DNA from: a bacterium
GTDB taxonomy: Bacteria > Patescibacteriota > Minisyncoccia > Phycocordibacterales > UBA2100
Reading direction: 5' to 3'
Assembly (NCBI GenBank): GCA_030674455.1
Contig: JAUSGQ010000028.1
Span: forward strand, 1 to 55,498
Length of the DNA: 55,498 nt
The translations under genes were made by a program, and so were the position numbers. The notes under the pieces are model-generated. The model was given only the letters and a program-made list of their open reading frames with translations. It searched no databases and was not told where the DNA came from. Position 1 is the first letter of the stretch. Every line of letters begins with the position of its first letter. Below, one piece after another: positions 7,086 through 13,358 of this stretch.

Positions 7086-7159
7086 TGGTGGACCTGGGGG
7101 GAATCGAACCCCCGCTTGCGCAATGCGAATGCGCCGTTATACCACTTAACTACAGGCCC
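7086..7159 (-). tRNA. tRNA-Ala (anticodon CGC)
   Basis: All arms fold: acceptor GGGCCTG/CAGGTCC, D-stem GTTA/TAAC, anticodon stem GCGCA/TGCGC with loop TTCGCAT, T-arm with a normal TTCGATT loop. CCA is encoded. Decodes GCG. Its 3' end is repeated in the two tail elements that follow on the same strand. Confidence 0.92.
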
Positions 7160-7191
7160 TCTCGAGAACTGAAAGAATATACCATATTTTG

Positions 7192-7263
7192 TCGGGATAC
7201 TGGGAGTCGGACCCAGCGTCTCATGCACCCCATGCATGCGTGTTGCCGCTACACTATACCCCG
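7192..7263 (-). tRNA. tRNA-Pro (anticodon GGG)
   Basis: Acceptor CGGGGTA/TATCCCG with C1 as usual for tRNA-Pro, D-stem GTGT/ACAC, anticodon stem CATGC/GCATG with loop ATGGGGT. The T-loop is TCCGACT, so the near-invariant T55 is C. No encoded CCA. Decodes CCC. Confidence 0.88.
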
Positions 7264-7338
7264 ATGCACGAAAAGGGGTCGCAAGTGTTGCGCGCAATCC
7301 TGTTCGCGTGTACCAATTATTACCATGAACATCAGCAT

Positions 7339-8211
7339 TCACAAAAGTGTCTTAAATTTGTCAGCGAGCTTTATAGCAGGATAAATATCTACGGGATAAA
7401 TTTCAATAAGTTGGATGTTATGTTTCTCGCAAAGTTTCCGTTTCTCCTGAATTGATCGGTCATACCGCGGGCTATCATTCGCCAAACCAAAGTACTCAAT
7501 AAAAACATTCTTTTTGATACTCCAGTCCGCCTTATGCCCGGTACCCGGATAGGGGGCATTACGGAGGTGTGAAATATTGTTTTTAGTTAGCCAGTCATCA
7601 ACAATTGCTTCAGAAACTGAATCGCATTTATGCCCATCTACAGCAACGGTACTAGTTCGCTTATACATGCGTTGGTTGTGAGAGCGATGCGGGACTAGCC
7701 CTGCTTTATTGATGGCTACGTTCCATGAGCCGAAAGCATATATACATGCCTCTGCAATTCGCCCAGCTTCACGCTTCGCGGGAGTGCGACCAAGTTGCGT
7801 AGCCAGAAGCTTAAGCTTGGCAACAAGTTCGGCGGGATCTGTCCTCCGCGCAATCTGACGACATTCGCTGGAGCAATACTTCAGCCACCCTGTGACGTGA
7901 TTCCTGCACTGCACACCCGCACAGATTCTGAACCCCGGTCCTCGTTTTGGGAATTTTTGATTATTGATATGCGCCGCACAGCTCTGCGAACAGAAACTTT
8001 GGATTACTTTTCGCGTTTCATGCGGCGAGCGATGAATTTGTTTATTGCAATCAGGATTTCCGCATTGCAATGCTTTGCTTCTCACCATGGAATTGACCAT
8101 GCACGCTTTGGAACAGTACTGTTTCCATCCGAATTTACGCGCCTCATTGACTCGTCCCTGCGGACGCAAGAATCTTTTCTTACACAAAGCACAGCGCACT
8201 TTGGTATACAT
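7339..8211 (-). CDS. Zinc-finger PD-(D/E)XK-type homing endonuclease-like protein
   Basis: 290 residues, three parts. Residues 1-130 hold repeated Cys pairs of small zinc-finger type (CALCKKRF, YCSKAC, CGNPDC, FCSQSC, YCSSEC). Residues about 130-175 (LKLLATQLGRTPAKREA ... FGSWNVAINKAGL) match the homing-endonuclease-associated repeat. The C-terminal part (EAIVDDWL, KADWSIKKNVFIEYFGL, then QLIEIYP) fits a small PD-(D/E)XK/Vsr-like nuclease core, with the Asp of ADW and Glu of EYF as candidate active residues. It is free-standing between two tRNA-Pro genes. Targets are unknown; a nearby tRNA is a guess. Confidence 0.6.
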   Translation of the reverse strand: MYTKVRCALCKKRFLRPQGRVNEARKFGWKQYCSKACMVNSMVRSKALQCGNPDCNKQIHRSPHETRKVIQSFCSQSCAAHINNQKFPKRGPGFRICAGVQCRNHVTGWLKYCSSECRQIARRTDPAELVAKLKLLATQLGRTPAKREAGRIAEACIYAFGSWNVAINKAGLVPHRSHNQRMYKRTSTVAVDGHKCDSVSEAIVDDWLTKNNISHLRNAPYPGTGHKADWSIKKNVFIEYFGLANDSPRYDRSIQEKRKLCEKHNIQLIEIYPVDIYPAIKLADKFKTLL

Positions 8212-8303
8212 AATGCGACAATGATATCACGGAATTCGGGTCGAGCTGATTCGAATCCATACGGGAACCACCATCATTGCCTGTCAGCGACCTCTGTTTC
8301 TTG

Positions 8304-8374
8304 TCGGGATGCCGAGAATTGCACTCGGGCTACATGCTCCCGAAGCATGCGTGCTACTTTTACACCACACCCCG
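8304..8374 (-). tRNA. tRNA-Pro (anticodon CGG)
   Basis: Acceptor CGGGGTG/CATCCCG, anticodon stem CATGC/GCATG with loop TTCGGGA, T-stem CCGAG/CTCGG. The T-loop is TGCAATT, so position 55 is G instead of T. No encoded CCA. Decodes CCG. Confidence 0.85.
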
Positions 8375-8384
8375 AAACCTTATC

Positions 8385-8400
8385 GGAATCCGATGATTCC
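8385..8400. terminator. Hairpin after the tRNA-Val tail element
   Basis: GGAATC pairs with GATTCC around CGAT. It follows the tail element on the minus strand, in the same place as the hairpins behind the tRNA-Ala and tRNA-Asp elements. Confidence 0.45.
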
Positions 8401-8515
8401 GTGTGCACCTTGTAGGGATCTCCCGCGACTCAAAGCTCGCCGTCGCTCGCTTTGGTCTGGGCACCGCCTCGCGATTTTGCCTGCTGGCAAAACATCGCTC
8501 CGGCGTTCTCACCCT
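8396..8515 (-). ncRNA. tRNA-tail structured element behind tRNA-Val(CAC)
   Basis: The distal end (8396-8420) is an exact 25-base copy of the tRNA-Val 3' region (8567-8591). The proximal end (GTTCTCACCCTA) is a degenerate inverted copy of its T-arm. The core shares GGTCTGGGCACC, a TTTTGCC/GGCAAAA hairpin, CATCGCTCCG and the hairpin loop GCCGTCGC (8439-8446) with the copies at 6767 and 10290, while the stem around that loop differs. Confidence 0.6.
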
Positions 8516-8574
8516 AACACACAGCGCGCAGGCGCTGTGCTCAAGTTGCAACGGAATTGTTTCGCAATTCCGTG

Positions 8575-8646
8575 TGCACCTTGTAGGGATCGAACCTACG
8601 GCCTTTCCGATGTGAACGGAACGCTCTACCACTGAGCTAAAGGTGC
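8575..8646 (-). tRNA. tRNA-Val (anticodon CAC)
   Basis: Acceptor GCACCTT/AAGGTGC, D-stem GCTC/GAGC, anticodon stem TTCCG/CGGAA with loop TTCACAT, T-loop TTCGATC. No encoded CCA. Decodes GTG. Upstream of it (plus 8655-8674) lies a GCTCCGATTTACATCGGAGC palindrome. Confidence 0.92.
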
Positions 8647-8831
8647 CCTCCTATGCTCCGATTTACATCGGAGCTTCGAAGGGCAAGCAGTGATCGGATT
8701 GACCACATCTCGCCCGCCGAAGCTCTTATGCAATTTGAGCGAAGGCGGGAGCTAAGGGTGCGTGAAAAGATTATACTTTCATGGTAATCTAAAAGCTATA
8801 CCCTAGTCGCTATACGCTAATCGCTACCTCT

Positions 8832-9788
8832 ATGGACTACCGCATTTTCAGCCTAGGAAGCAATGATGCGCTCTCAACGAAAATTGCCGAGCGCCTCGGC
8901 GTTTCTCTCGGCAAGATAAAATGCAAGACGTTTTCCGACGGTGAGCAGTACGTGCAATTCCAGGAAAACCTCCGCAATAAATATATCTTTCTTGTCCAAT
9001 CAACTAATCCGCCGTCCGACAACTGGACACGGCTGTTCCTCGCGATAGACGCCGCTCGCGGAGCATCGGCGCAAAGCATCACGGCAGTCATTCCGTATTT
9101 TGGGTACGCGCGCCAAGACCGCAAGGACAGGCCACGCGAGCCGATATCCGCGCGCGTCTTTGCAACAATCCTCGAGTCCGTCGGCACCAATCACGTACTT
9201 ACCATGGACCTGCACGACGACGCCATCGGCGGATTCTTCAGAACTGCAAATGTTGATTATCTCTACGCGAGACCCGTATTCATTTCTCACTTTAAAGACA
9301 TTTTCCGAGATGCCTTGGATAAAGATGAGTTCGTGGTCGTCTCACCCGATGCGGGTGGCGTAGTGCGGGCGCAGTCTTATGCGAAACGTCTTATGAAATC
9401 CGCCGACCTGGCCATAATCCACAAGGAGCGCGATGTGCCGAATCAAGTTGCGCGGATGAAATTGATAGGGGACGTGAAAGGAAAAGTTGCGCTCATTGTT
9501 GACGACATGGTAGACACCTGCGGCACGCTCGTTACCGCGACGAATCTTCTCGTCGAGAGCGGAGCAAAGGAAGTGTACGCGGCGGCGACCCACGGAGTTT
9601 TAAGCGGCCAGGCGCTCGCGACCATAGACCGCTCACCGATCAAGAAAGTTTTCATTACGGATACGATTTCGGTAGAACGCACACTATCGCCTAAAATCGA
9701 AGTTGTCTCGGTGGGAGGAATTTTCGGCGACGCAATACAAAGAATCACGAACGGTGAATCCCTAAGCGCCCTTTTTGAGGCTGAGTAA
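8832..9788 (+). CDS. prs: Ribose-phosphate pyrophosphokinase
   Basis: Makes PRPP from ribose 5-phosphate and ATP for nucleotide synthesis. 318 residues, normal length. Visible are the flexible-loop region YFGYARQDRKDRPREPISARV (written here as YFGYARQDRKDR and PREPISAR), MDLHDDAIGGFF, and the PRPP-binding loop VDDMVDTCGTLVTA. It supplies the purine route used by guaA downstream. The upstream stretch 8797-8828 consists of degenerate TCGCTA-type short repeats. Confidence 0.95.
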   Translation: MDYRIFSLGSNDALSTKIAERLGVSLGKIKCKTFSDGEQYVQFQENLRNKYIFLVQSTNPPSDNWTRLFLAIDAARGASAQSITAVIPYFGYARQDRKDRPREPISARVFATILESVGTNHVLTMDLHDDAIGGFFRTANVDYLYARPVFISHFKDIFRDALDKDEFVVVSPDAGGVVRAQSYAKRLMKSADLAIIHKERDVPNQVARMKLIGDVKGKVALIVDDMVDTCGTLVTATNLLVESGAKEVYAAATHGVLSGQALATIDRSPIKKVFITDTISVERTLSPKIEVVSVGGIFGDAIQRITNGESLSALFEAE

Positions 9789-9843
9789 TATTTGGCCATA
9801 AATAATGCAATCTTACTCTTTTTTAATTCTGCGACCGCGCCTC

Positions 9844-9879
9844 CTTATAGGTTAATTCGCGCGAATTAACCTATAAGGA
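9844..9879. promoter_or_regulatory. 36-bp perfect palindrome before an HTH gene
   Basis: The half-site CCTTATAGGTTAATTCGC is followed by its exact reverse complement. It lies 18 bases before the start of the HTH gene at 9898. A degenerate copy with the same TTCGCGCGAA core follows that gene at 10200-10221. Possible operator of an autoregulated repressor, or the end of a mobile cassette. Confidence 0.7.
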
Positions 9880-9897
9880 ACGAGTATAAGAAACCTT

Positions 9898-10158
9898 ATG
9901 AATGAAATGGAGAAACTTCTGAAAGCGATTGCAAACGGTCGAAGGTTGGCGATTCTCAAATATCTTGCGCGTGTTAAAAAAGCGTCGGTAGGGGACATTT
10001 CAGAAAATATCAAACTGTCCTTTCGCGCTACATCTCAACACCTAAACATCCTCAAACAAGCAGATATTCTTGAGAAGAAGCAAGAAGGGCTGATTGTTTG
10101 GCACACACTTAGCGTGCCGATGCACTCAATCATTTCGAAATTGCTCAAGTTTCTATAA
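9898..10158 (+). CDS. Small ArsR-like winged-helix DNA-binding protein
   Basis: 86 residues. The pattern LLKAIANGRRLAILKYLARV, then SVGDISENIKLSFRATSQHLNILKQ, then ILEKKQEGLIVWH is the ArsR-type winged helix (H3 recognition helix followed by a beta wing). No metal-binding Cys pair is seen, so the ligand is unknown. The gene is bracketed by palindromes with a common core (9844-9879 and 10200-10221), an arrangement repeated with other palindromes around two further small HTH genes in this window. Confidence 0.75.
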   Translation: MNEMEKLLKAIANGRRLAILKYLARVKKASVGDISENIKLSFRATSQHLNILKQADILEKKQEGLIVWHTLSVPMHSIISKLLKFL

Positions 10159-10199
10159 TCGAACCTGTTCAGCAGACGCCCAGTAGCTATCAAACTATA

Positions 10200-10221
10200 G
10201 GCTTATTCGCGCGAATTAACC
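10200..10221. repeat. Degenerate copy of the TTCGCGCGAA palindrome
   Basis: GGCTTATTCGCGCGAATTAA plus CC is the central part of the 9844-9879 palindrome with two mismatches. It closes the HTH gene on its 3' side, 42 bases after the stop codon. Confidence 0.65.
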
Positions 10222-10289
10222 GATGGTGGAAAAGCTGTGCATACCGAATAATACTTCCCAGTGTACTCTATTCATGATCGCGAGTACGC

Positions 10290-10396
10290 TTATCTCCCTC
10301 GACTCACTATCGCGCCGTCGCGCGACAGTGGTCTGGGCACCAGCTCGTCTGTTTTGCGTACTCGAAAAACATGACTCCGCTGTTCGATTCCTGCCG
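10290..10396 (-). ncRNA. tRNA-tail structured element behind tRNA-Arg(CCG)
   Basis: The proximal end GTTCGATTCCTGCC (10382-10395) is the exact reverse complement of the tRNA T-arm (10433-10446). The core has GGTCTGGGCACC (10330-10341), a GTTTTGCG-containing hairpin, CATGACTCCG and the invariant hairpin loop GCCGTCGC (10314-10321) inside a CGCG stem. The distal direct copy of the tRNA end is not evident here, so this copy may be truncated. Confidence 0.55.
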
Positions 10397-10425
10397 CAAT
10401 CCCATCGCTCGTTTCACTCGCTTTG

Positions 10426-10497
10426 TGCTCCCGGCAGGAATCGAACCTGCATCACCTCCTTCGGAGGGAGATATCCTATCCATTGAACGACGGAAGC
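10426..10497 (-). tRNA. tRNA-Arg (anticodon CCG)
   Basis: Acceptor GCTTCCG/CGGGAGC, anticodon stem TCTCC/GGAGG with loop CTCCGAA, T-loop TTCGATT. No encoded CCA. Decodes CGG. Confidence 0.9.
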
Positions 10498-10573
10498 TGG
10501 AATCGCTATACCTTACCACAACTGAGAGATATTTTTGGAGCCGTGATGGAAGTTTGCTAGTATGAGCCCCGAC

Positions 10574-10647
10574 GGGCCTATAGTTCAGCGGTAGAACGCG
10601 TCCATGGCATGGACGAGGTCGGGGTCCGACTCCCCGTAGGTCCACCA
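10574..10647 (+). tRNA. tRNA-Ala (anticodon GGC)
   Basis: Acceptor GGGCCTA/TAGGTCC, anticodon stem CGTCC/GGACG with loop ATGGCAT, encoded CCA. The T-arm is CGGGG-TCCGACT-CCCCG, so T55 is C, as in tRNA-Pro(GGG). Decodes GCC. Confidence 0.9.
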
Positions 10648-10671
10648 ATTCTCTTATTATTCCGTATCTAT

Positions 10672-11043
10672 ATGAAAGAATATTCCAGTCCGGAGCAAGA
10701 AAATCGTAGGTTTGTTAATGCGCTGAGAGAGGTATGCAGACTCGCAGGAGACCAAAGTTGGAAGCTGGCAGTAGTGGTTCGTGCGTCAAAAAAAGGTGAG
10801 GGCAATTTAGACATTAGGTCATATGATGTTGTCAACCAAAGATTGTCATCCACCGAGGAAACGGTTTCAACTGACGATGTGCCAAGGGTTCTGAAAGGAA
10901 AGACATCCGAAGGACAGCCAGTGCTTCAGGTAATAAAGAACAAAGACGGCACACATACTGTGCGGCATGTCGATGCGGAACTTACACGCAACCTTACAAG
11001 AATGCCAGATGGCGTCATGGAAGCATTGGAGGTTAATTATTAA
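10672..11043 (+). CDS. Hypothetical protein, 123 residues
   Basis: I do not recognise this family. The product is soluble and mixed in charge, with an N-terminal helix-like stretch (SPEQENRRFVNALREVCRLAG) and alternating beta-like segments (KLAVVVRAS, PVLQVIKNKDGTHTVRHV). The start is ATG 10672, 24 bases after tRNA-Ala. It converges on guaA with only 9 bases between the two stop codons. Confidence 0.6.
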   Translation: MKEYSSPEQENRRFVNALREVCRLAGDQSWKLAVVVRASKKGEGNLDIRSYDVVNQRLSSTEETVSTDDVPRVLKGKTSEGQPVLQVIKNKDGTHTVRHVDAELTRNLTRMPDGVMEALEVNY

Positions 11044-11052
11044 GTCCCTCAA

Positions 11053-12726
11053 TCAACCCCACTCAATCGTTGCCGGGGGTTTGTCGGATATTCGGTAAAC
11101 GACGGCGCCGACCTCTTTCACTTCGTTCGTTATGCGACGAGAAACTTTGTCTAGAAAGTCATATGGCAACTGCGCGAAGCGCGCGGTGAAGCCGTTGACG
11201 CTCCAGACCGCCCAGAGCGCGATTACATGACCGTTGGTCGCGTCATCGCCTTTTGAGCCGGTTTGCCTTGAAGCGGTTACGACGGCTCCCGCCTGCCAGA
11301 CCGTTTCGTACAATTTTGCCGCGCGAAGTTCTTCTATATAGATTCCATCAACGGCGCGGGCAATTCTCAAACTTTCATCAGTAACCTCGCCTTCAATGCG
11401 CACGACAAGTCCGGGGCCGGGGAAGGGATGGCGCACAAGCAAATCTTCCGGCACTCCAATATCGCGTCCGATTGAGCGCGCGGAATCTTTGACCTCGGTA
11501 TCAAGCGGAGTAAGTTCCGGAACCGAAAATCCAAGCGCAGTGTTGTGATGCAGTTTAATCTGTGCGCGCCTAGCGCCAGTAGCATGTCCGTGTCCGCTTT
11601 CCACGAGGTCTGTATAAAGCGTACCCTGCGCGATGAAATCCGCTCCGAATTCCTTGATTTTCTTTTCCAGAACATCTTTGTAGACATCTCGCATCGCGAC
11701 GCGCTTTTCCTGCATCGTCAGTTTACCTTTGAGTGCATGAAGAAACTCTTTCGTCGCATCCACTATTTCAACTGTAATCCAATCCTGCTTACTGAAATAT
11801 TTTTGCACGTACGCCTCGTCGTCAGGCCTATCGATTCCGCGGATATAAATTCCCCTTAAGGTGAGACCTTGTCTCTTGAGGTTAAACCTCAGTCCTTGAG
11901 GTTTAACCTCAAGATTCTCTGATGCCGACTTCAATAGATATGCCACGACGGAAGAATCGGAACCACCTGAAAGCGCAATGAGAACTTTTTTACCTTGCTC
12001 CGCCGAAGCCTTGTGCGAAGGCGAGCCTTCAATTTGCTTCCGCAATACATCAATCTTTTCTTTTGCGACATTATGAGCGGGGAAGCGGTCTGTAATTTCA
12101 CAAATCTTGCAGAAGTTGTCATATATCCTTTCGCCCTCCACGGTGTCTTGGACTTCAGGATGAAACTGCACGCCCCAGAGGTGGCCTTTGCGCCCGGCAG
12201 CGACTGGCGCATTTTCTGTACTGCCGAGATTCGTGAGTACTGAACTTTCTTCGATGGAATCCCCGTGAGTTTCCAGAACCTCGCTTTCTTTTGGGACGCC
12301 TGTAAAAAGCGGGTCATCGCCCTTGAGATTCAATGTGTGAACCCCAAACTCTCTTTTCTCATGCGGAGTAACTTTTGCGCCGACATGTTTCGCCCACATC
12401 TGAAATCCGAGGCAAATTCCAAGAACGGGAATTCCCAAGTCAAAAATACTTGCATCAAACGGCGGCGGCTCATCGTGAACTGATGCAGGCCCGCCCGAAA
12501 CGATGATTCCGGAGGGCTTGAGTTTCTTCACATCTTCGGCTTTAACTTCTGCGGGGTCAGCCACAAGCGCGTATACGCCGATTTGCGCGAGTTTCTGGAC
12601 GATTAGATGATCAAACTGCGAACCCATCGAGAAGAGAAGTATCAGATGGGATGTCTTTCGCACCCGCATTTCCTCGGCAATCTCCGCAAGAGCTTCAGGT
12701 GTAGCTTTCTTGAAGATGTTGAGCAT
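11053..12726 (-). CDS. guaA: GMP synthase (glutamine-hydrolysing)
   Basis: Converts XMP to GMP using glutamine ammonia. From ATG 12726 the product has 557 residues. Class I amidotransferase domain with nucleophile Cys105 (GICLGFQ) and the catalytic FHPEV near 188-192. ATP-pyrophosphatase P-loop SGGSDSS near 253-259 (SGGVDSS is usual). C-terminal GMPS dimerisation domain ends KPPATIEWG. Residues about 271-291 come from tandem palindromes (CTTGAGGTTTAACCTCAAG type, plus 11875-11913), an in-frame insertion just behind the P-loop helix. The frame is open upstream to 12846, but that part lacks similarity. Confidence 0.94.
   Translation of the reverse strand: MLNIFKKATPEALAEIAEEMRVRKTSHLILLFSMGSQFDHLIVQKLAQIGVYALVADPAEVKAEDVKKLKPSGIIVSGGPASVHDEPPPFDASIFDLGIPVLGICLGFQMWAKHVGAKVTPHEKREFGVHTLNLKGDDPLFTGVPKESEVLETHGDSIEESSVLTNLGSTENAPVAAGRKGHLWGVQFHPEVQDTVEGERIYDNFCKICEITDRFPAHNVAKEKIDVLRKQIEGSPSHKASAEQGKKVLIALSGGSDSSVVAYLLKSASENLEVKPQGLRFNLKRQGLTLRGIYIRGIDRPDDEAYVQKYFSKQDWITVEIVDATKEFLHALKGKLTMQEKRVAMRDVYKDVLEKKIKEFGADFIAQGTLYTDLVESGHGHATGARRAQIKLHHNTALGFSVPELTPLDTEVKDSARSIGRDIGVPEDLLVRHPFPGPGLVVRIEGEVTDESLRIARAVDGIYIEELRAAKLYETVWQAGAVVTASRQTGSKGDDATNGHVIALWAVWSVNGFTARFAQLPYDFLDKVSRRITNEVKEVGAVVYRISDKPPATIEWG
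11861..11913. repeat. Tandem GAGGTTTAACCTC palindromes inside guaA
   Basis: AAGGTGAGACCTT, CTTGAGGTTAAACCTCAG and CTTGAGGTTTAACCTCAAG follow one another. Single copies of the same family lie in nth (28206-28222) and in the intergenic cluster at 36045-36065. Confidence 0.7.
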
Positions 12727-12823
12727 TAGGGCGATATTACCACAAATTCCTTGCATGAACATTCCTTTTTCCTGGCCACCTAGAACCTGAAACCTAGCAC
12801 CTGCTTGAGTGTGGATAAATGGC

Positions 12824-12876
12824 TTGCAAGTGGAATAAAGTGTCATACAATATATAAACAGTGGGAGAAAGTGGGA
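12824..12876 (+). promoter_or_regulatory. mraZ promoter with two MraZ boxes
   Basis: TTGCAA (12824-12829), 16 bases, TACAAT (12846-12851). Between this and the mraZ start are two TGGGA repeats (12862-12866 and 12872-12876) spaced by five bases, the known direct-repeat layout of MraZ-binding sites. MraZ is therefore likely to repress its own division operon here. Confidence 0.7.
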
Positions 12877-12891
12877 ACCCGCAGATTTTAT

Positions 12892-13326
12892 ATGTTAATT
12901 GGCGAATACGAACATACGTTGGACGAAAAGAAACGGGTCTCTCTGCCGAAATCTTTTGCAAAAGAACTCGGCAAAAAGATGGTTATCACGCGCGGTCTCG
13001 ACACGTGCCTTTTTCTTTTTTCAGAAGAGGGTTGGAAGCATATCGCGGAAAAGTTGCAGGCGCTTTCTTTCGCTCAAGCCGACACGCGCGGATTCAATCG
13101 CTTCATTCTTTCGGGTGCAGTTGAAGTTGAGCCGGACGGAGCCGGAAGGATTTTGATACCGGACCATCAAAAGCAATTTGCCGGACTTAAGCGCGCAGTA
13201 GTTTTTGCAGGAGTTTCAGATCGGGTCGAAATCTGGGACGCAGGCGAATGGAAACGTTACAAGACACGAATTGAAAAACAGGCGGACGCCATGGCTGAAA
13301 AACTTGGAGAAATCGGGGCATTGTGA
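12892..13326 (+). CDS. mraZ: Transcriptional regulator MraZ
   Basis: Small DNA-binding protein of the AbrB-like swapped-hairpin fold that heads the dcw cluster and regulates it. 144 residues from ATG 12892, beginning MLIGEYEHTLDEKKRVSLP, with the paired DxKxR-type motifs: DEKKRVSLPKSF in the first half and DGAGRILIPDHQ in the second. The start is supported by homology; the upstream extension covers its own promoter and boxes. Followed by rsmH with 32 bases between. Confidence 0.93.
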   Translation: MLIGEYEHTLDEKKRVSLPKSFAKELGKKMVITRGLDTCLFLFSEEGWKHIAEKLQALSFAQADTRGFNRFILSGAVEVEPDGAGRILIPDHQKQFAGLKRAVVFAGVSDRVEIWDAGEWKRYKTRIEKQADAMAEKLGEIGAL

Positions 13327-13358
13327 ACTGACGACATGGAGCTGCTGGAGGAAAAATA

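Noticed and set aside
6759-7172. Open frames of 80-180 codons across the tRNA-Ala tail elements
   Set aside because: They cover tRNA and hairpin sequences on both strands and show no conserved protein pattern; the region is explained by RNA structures.
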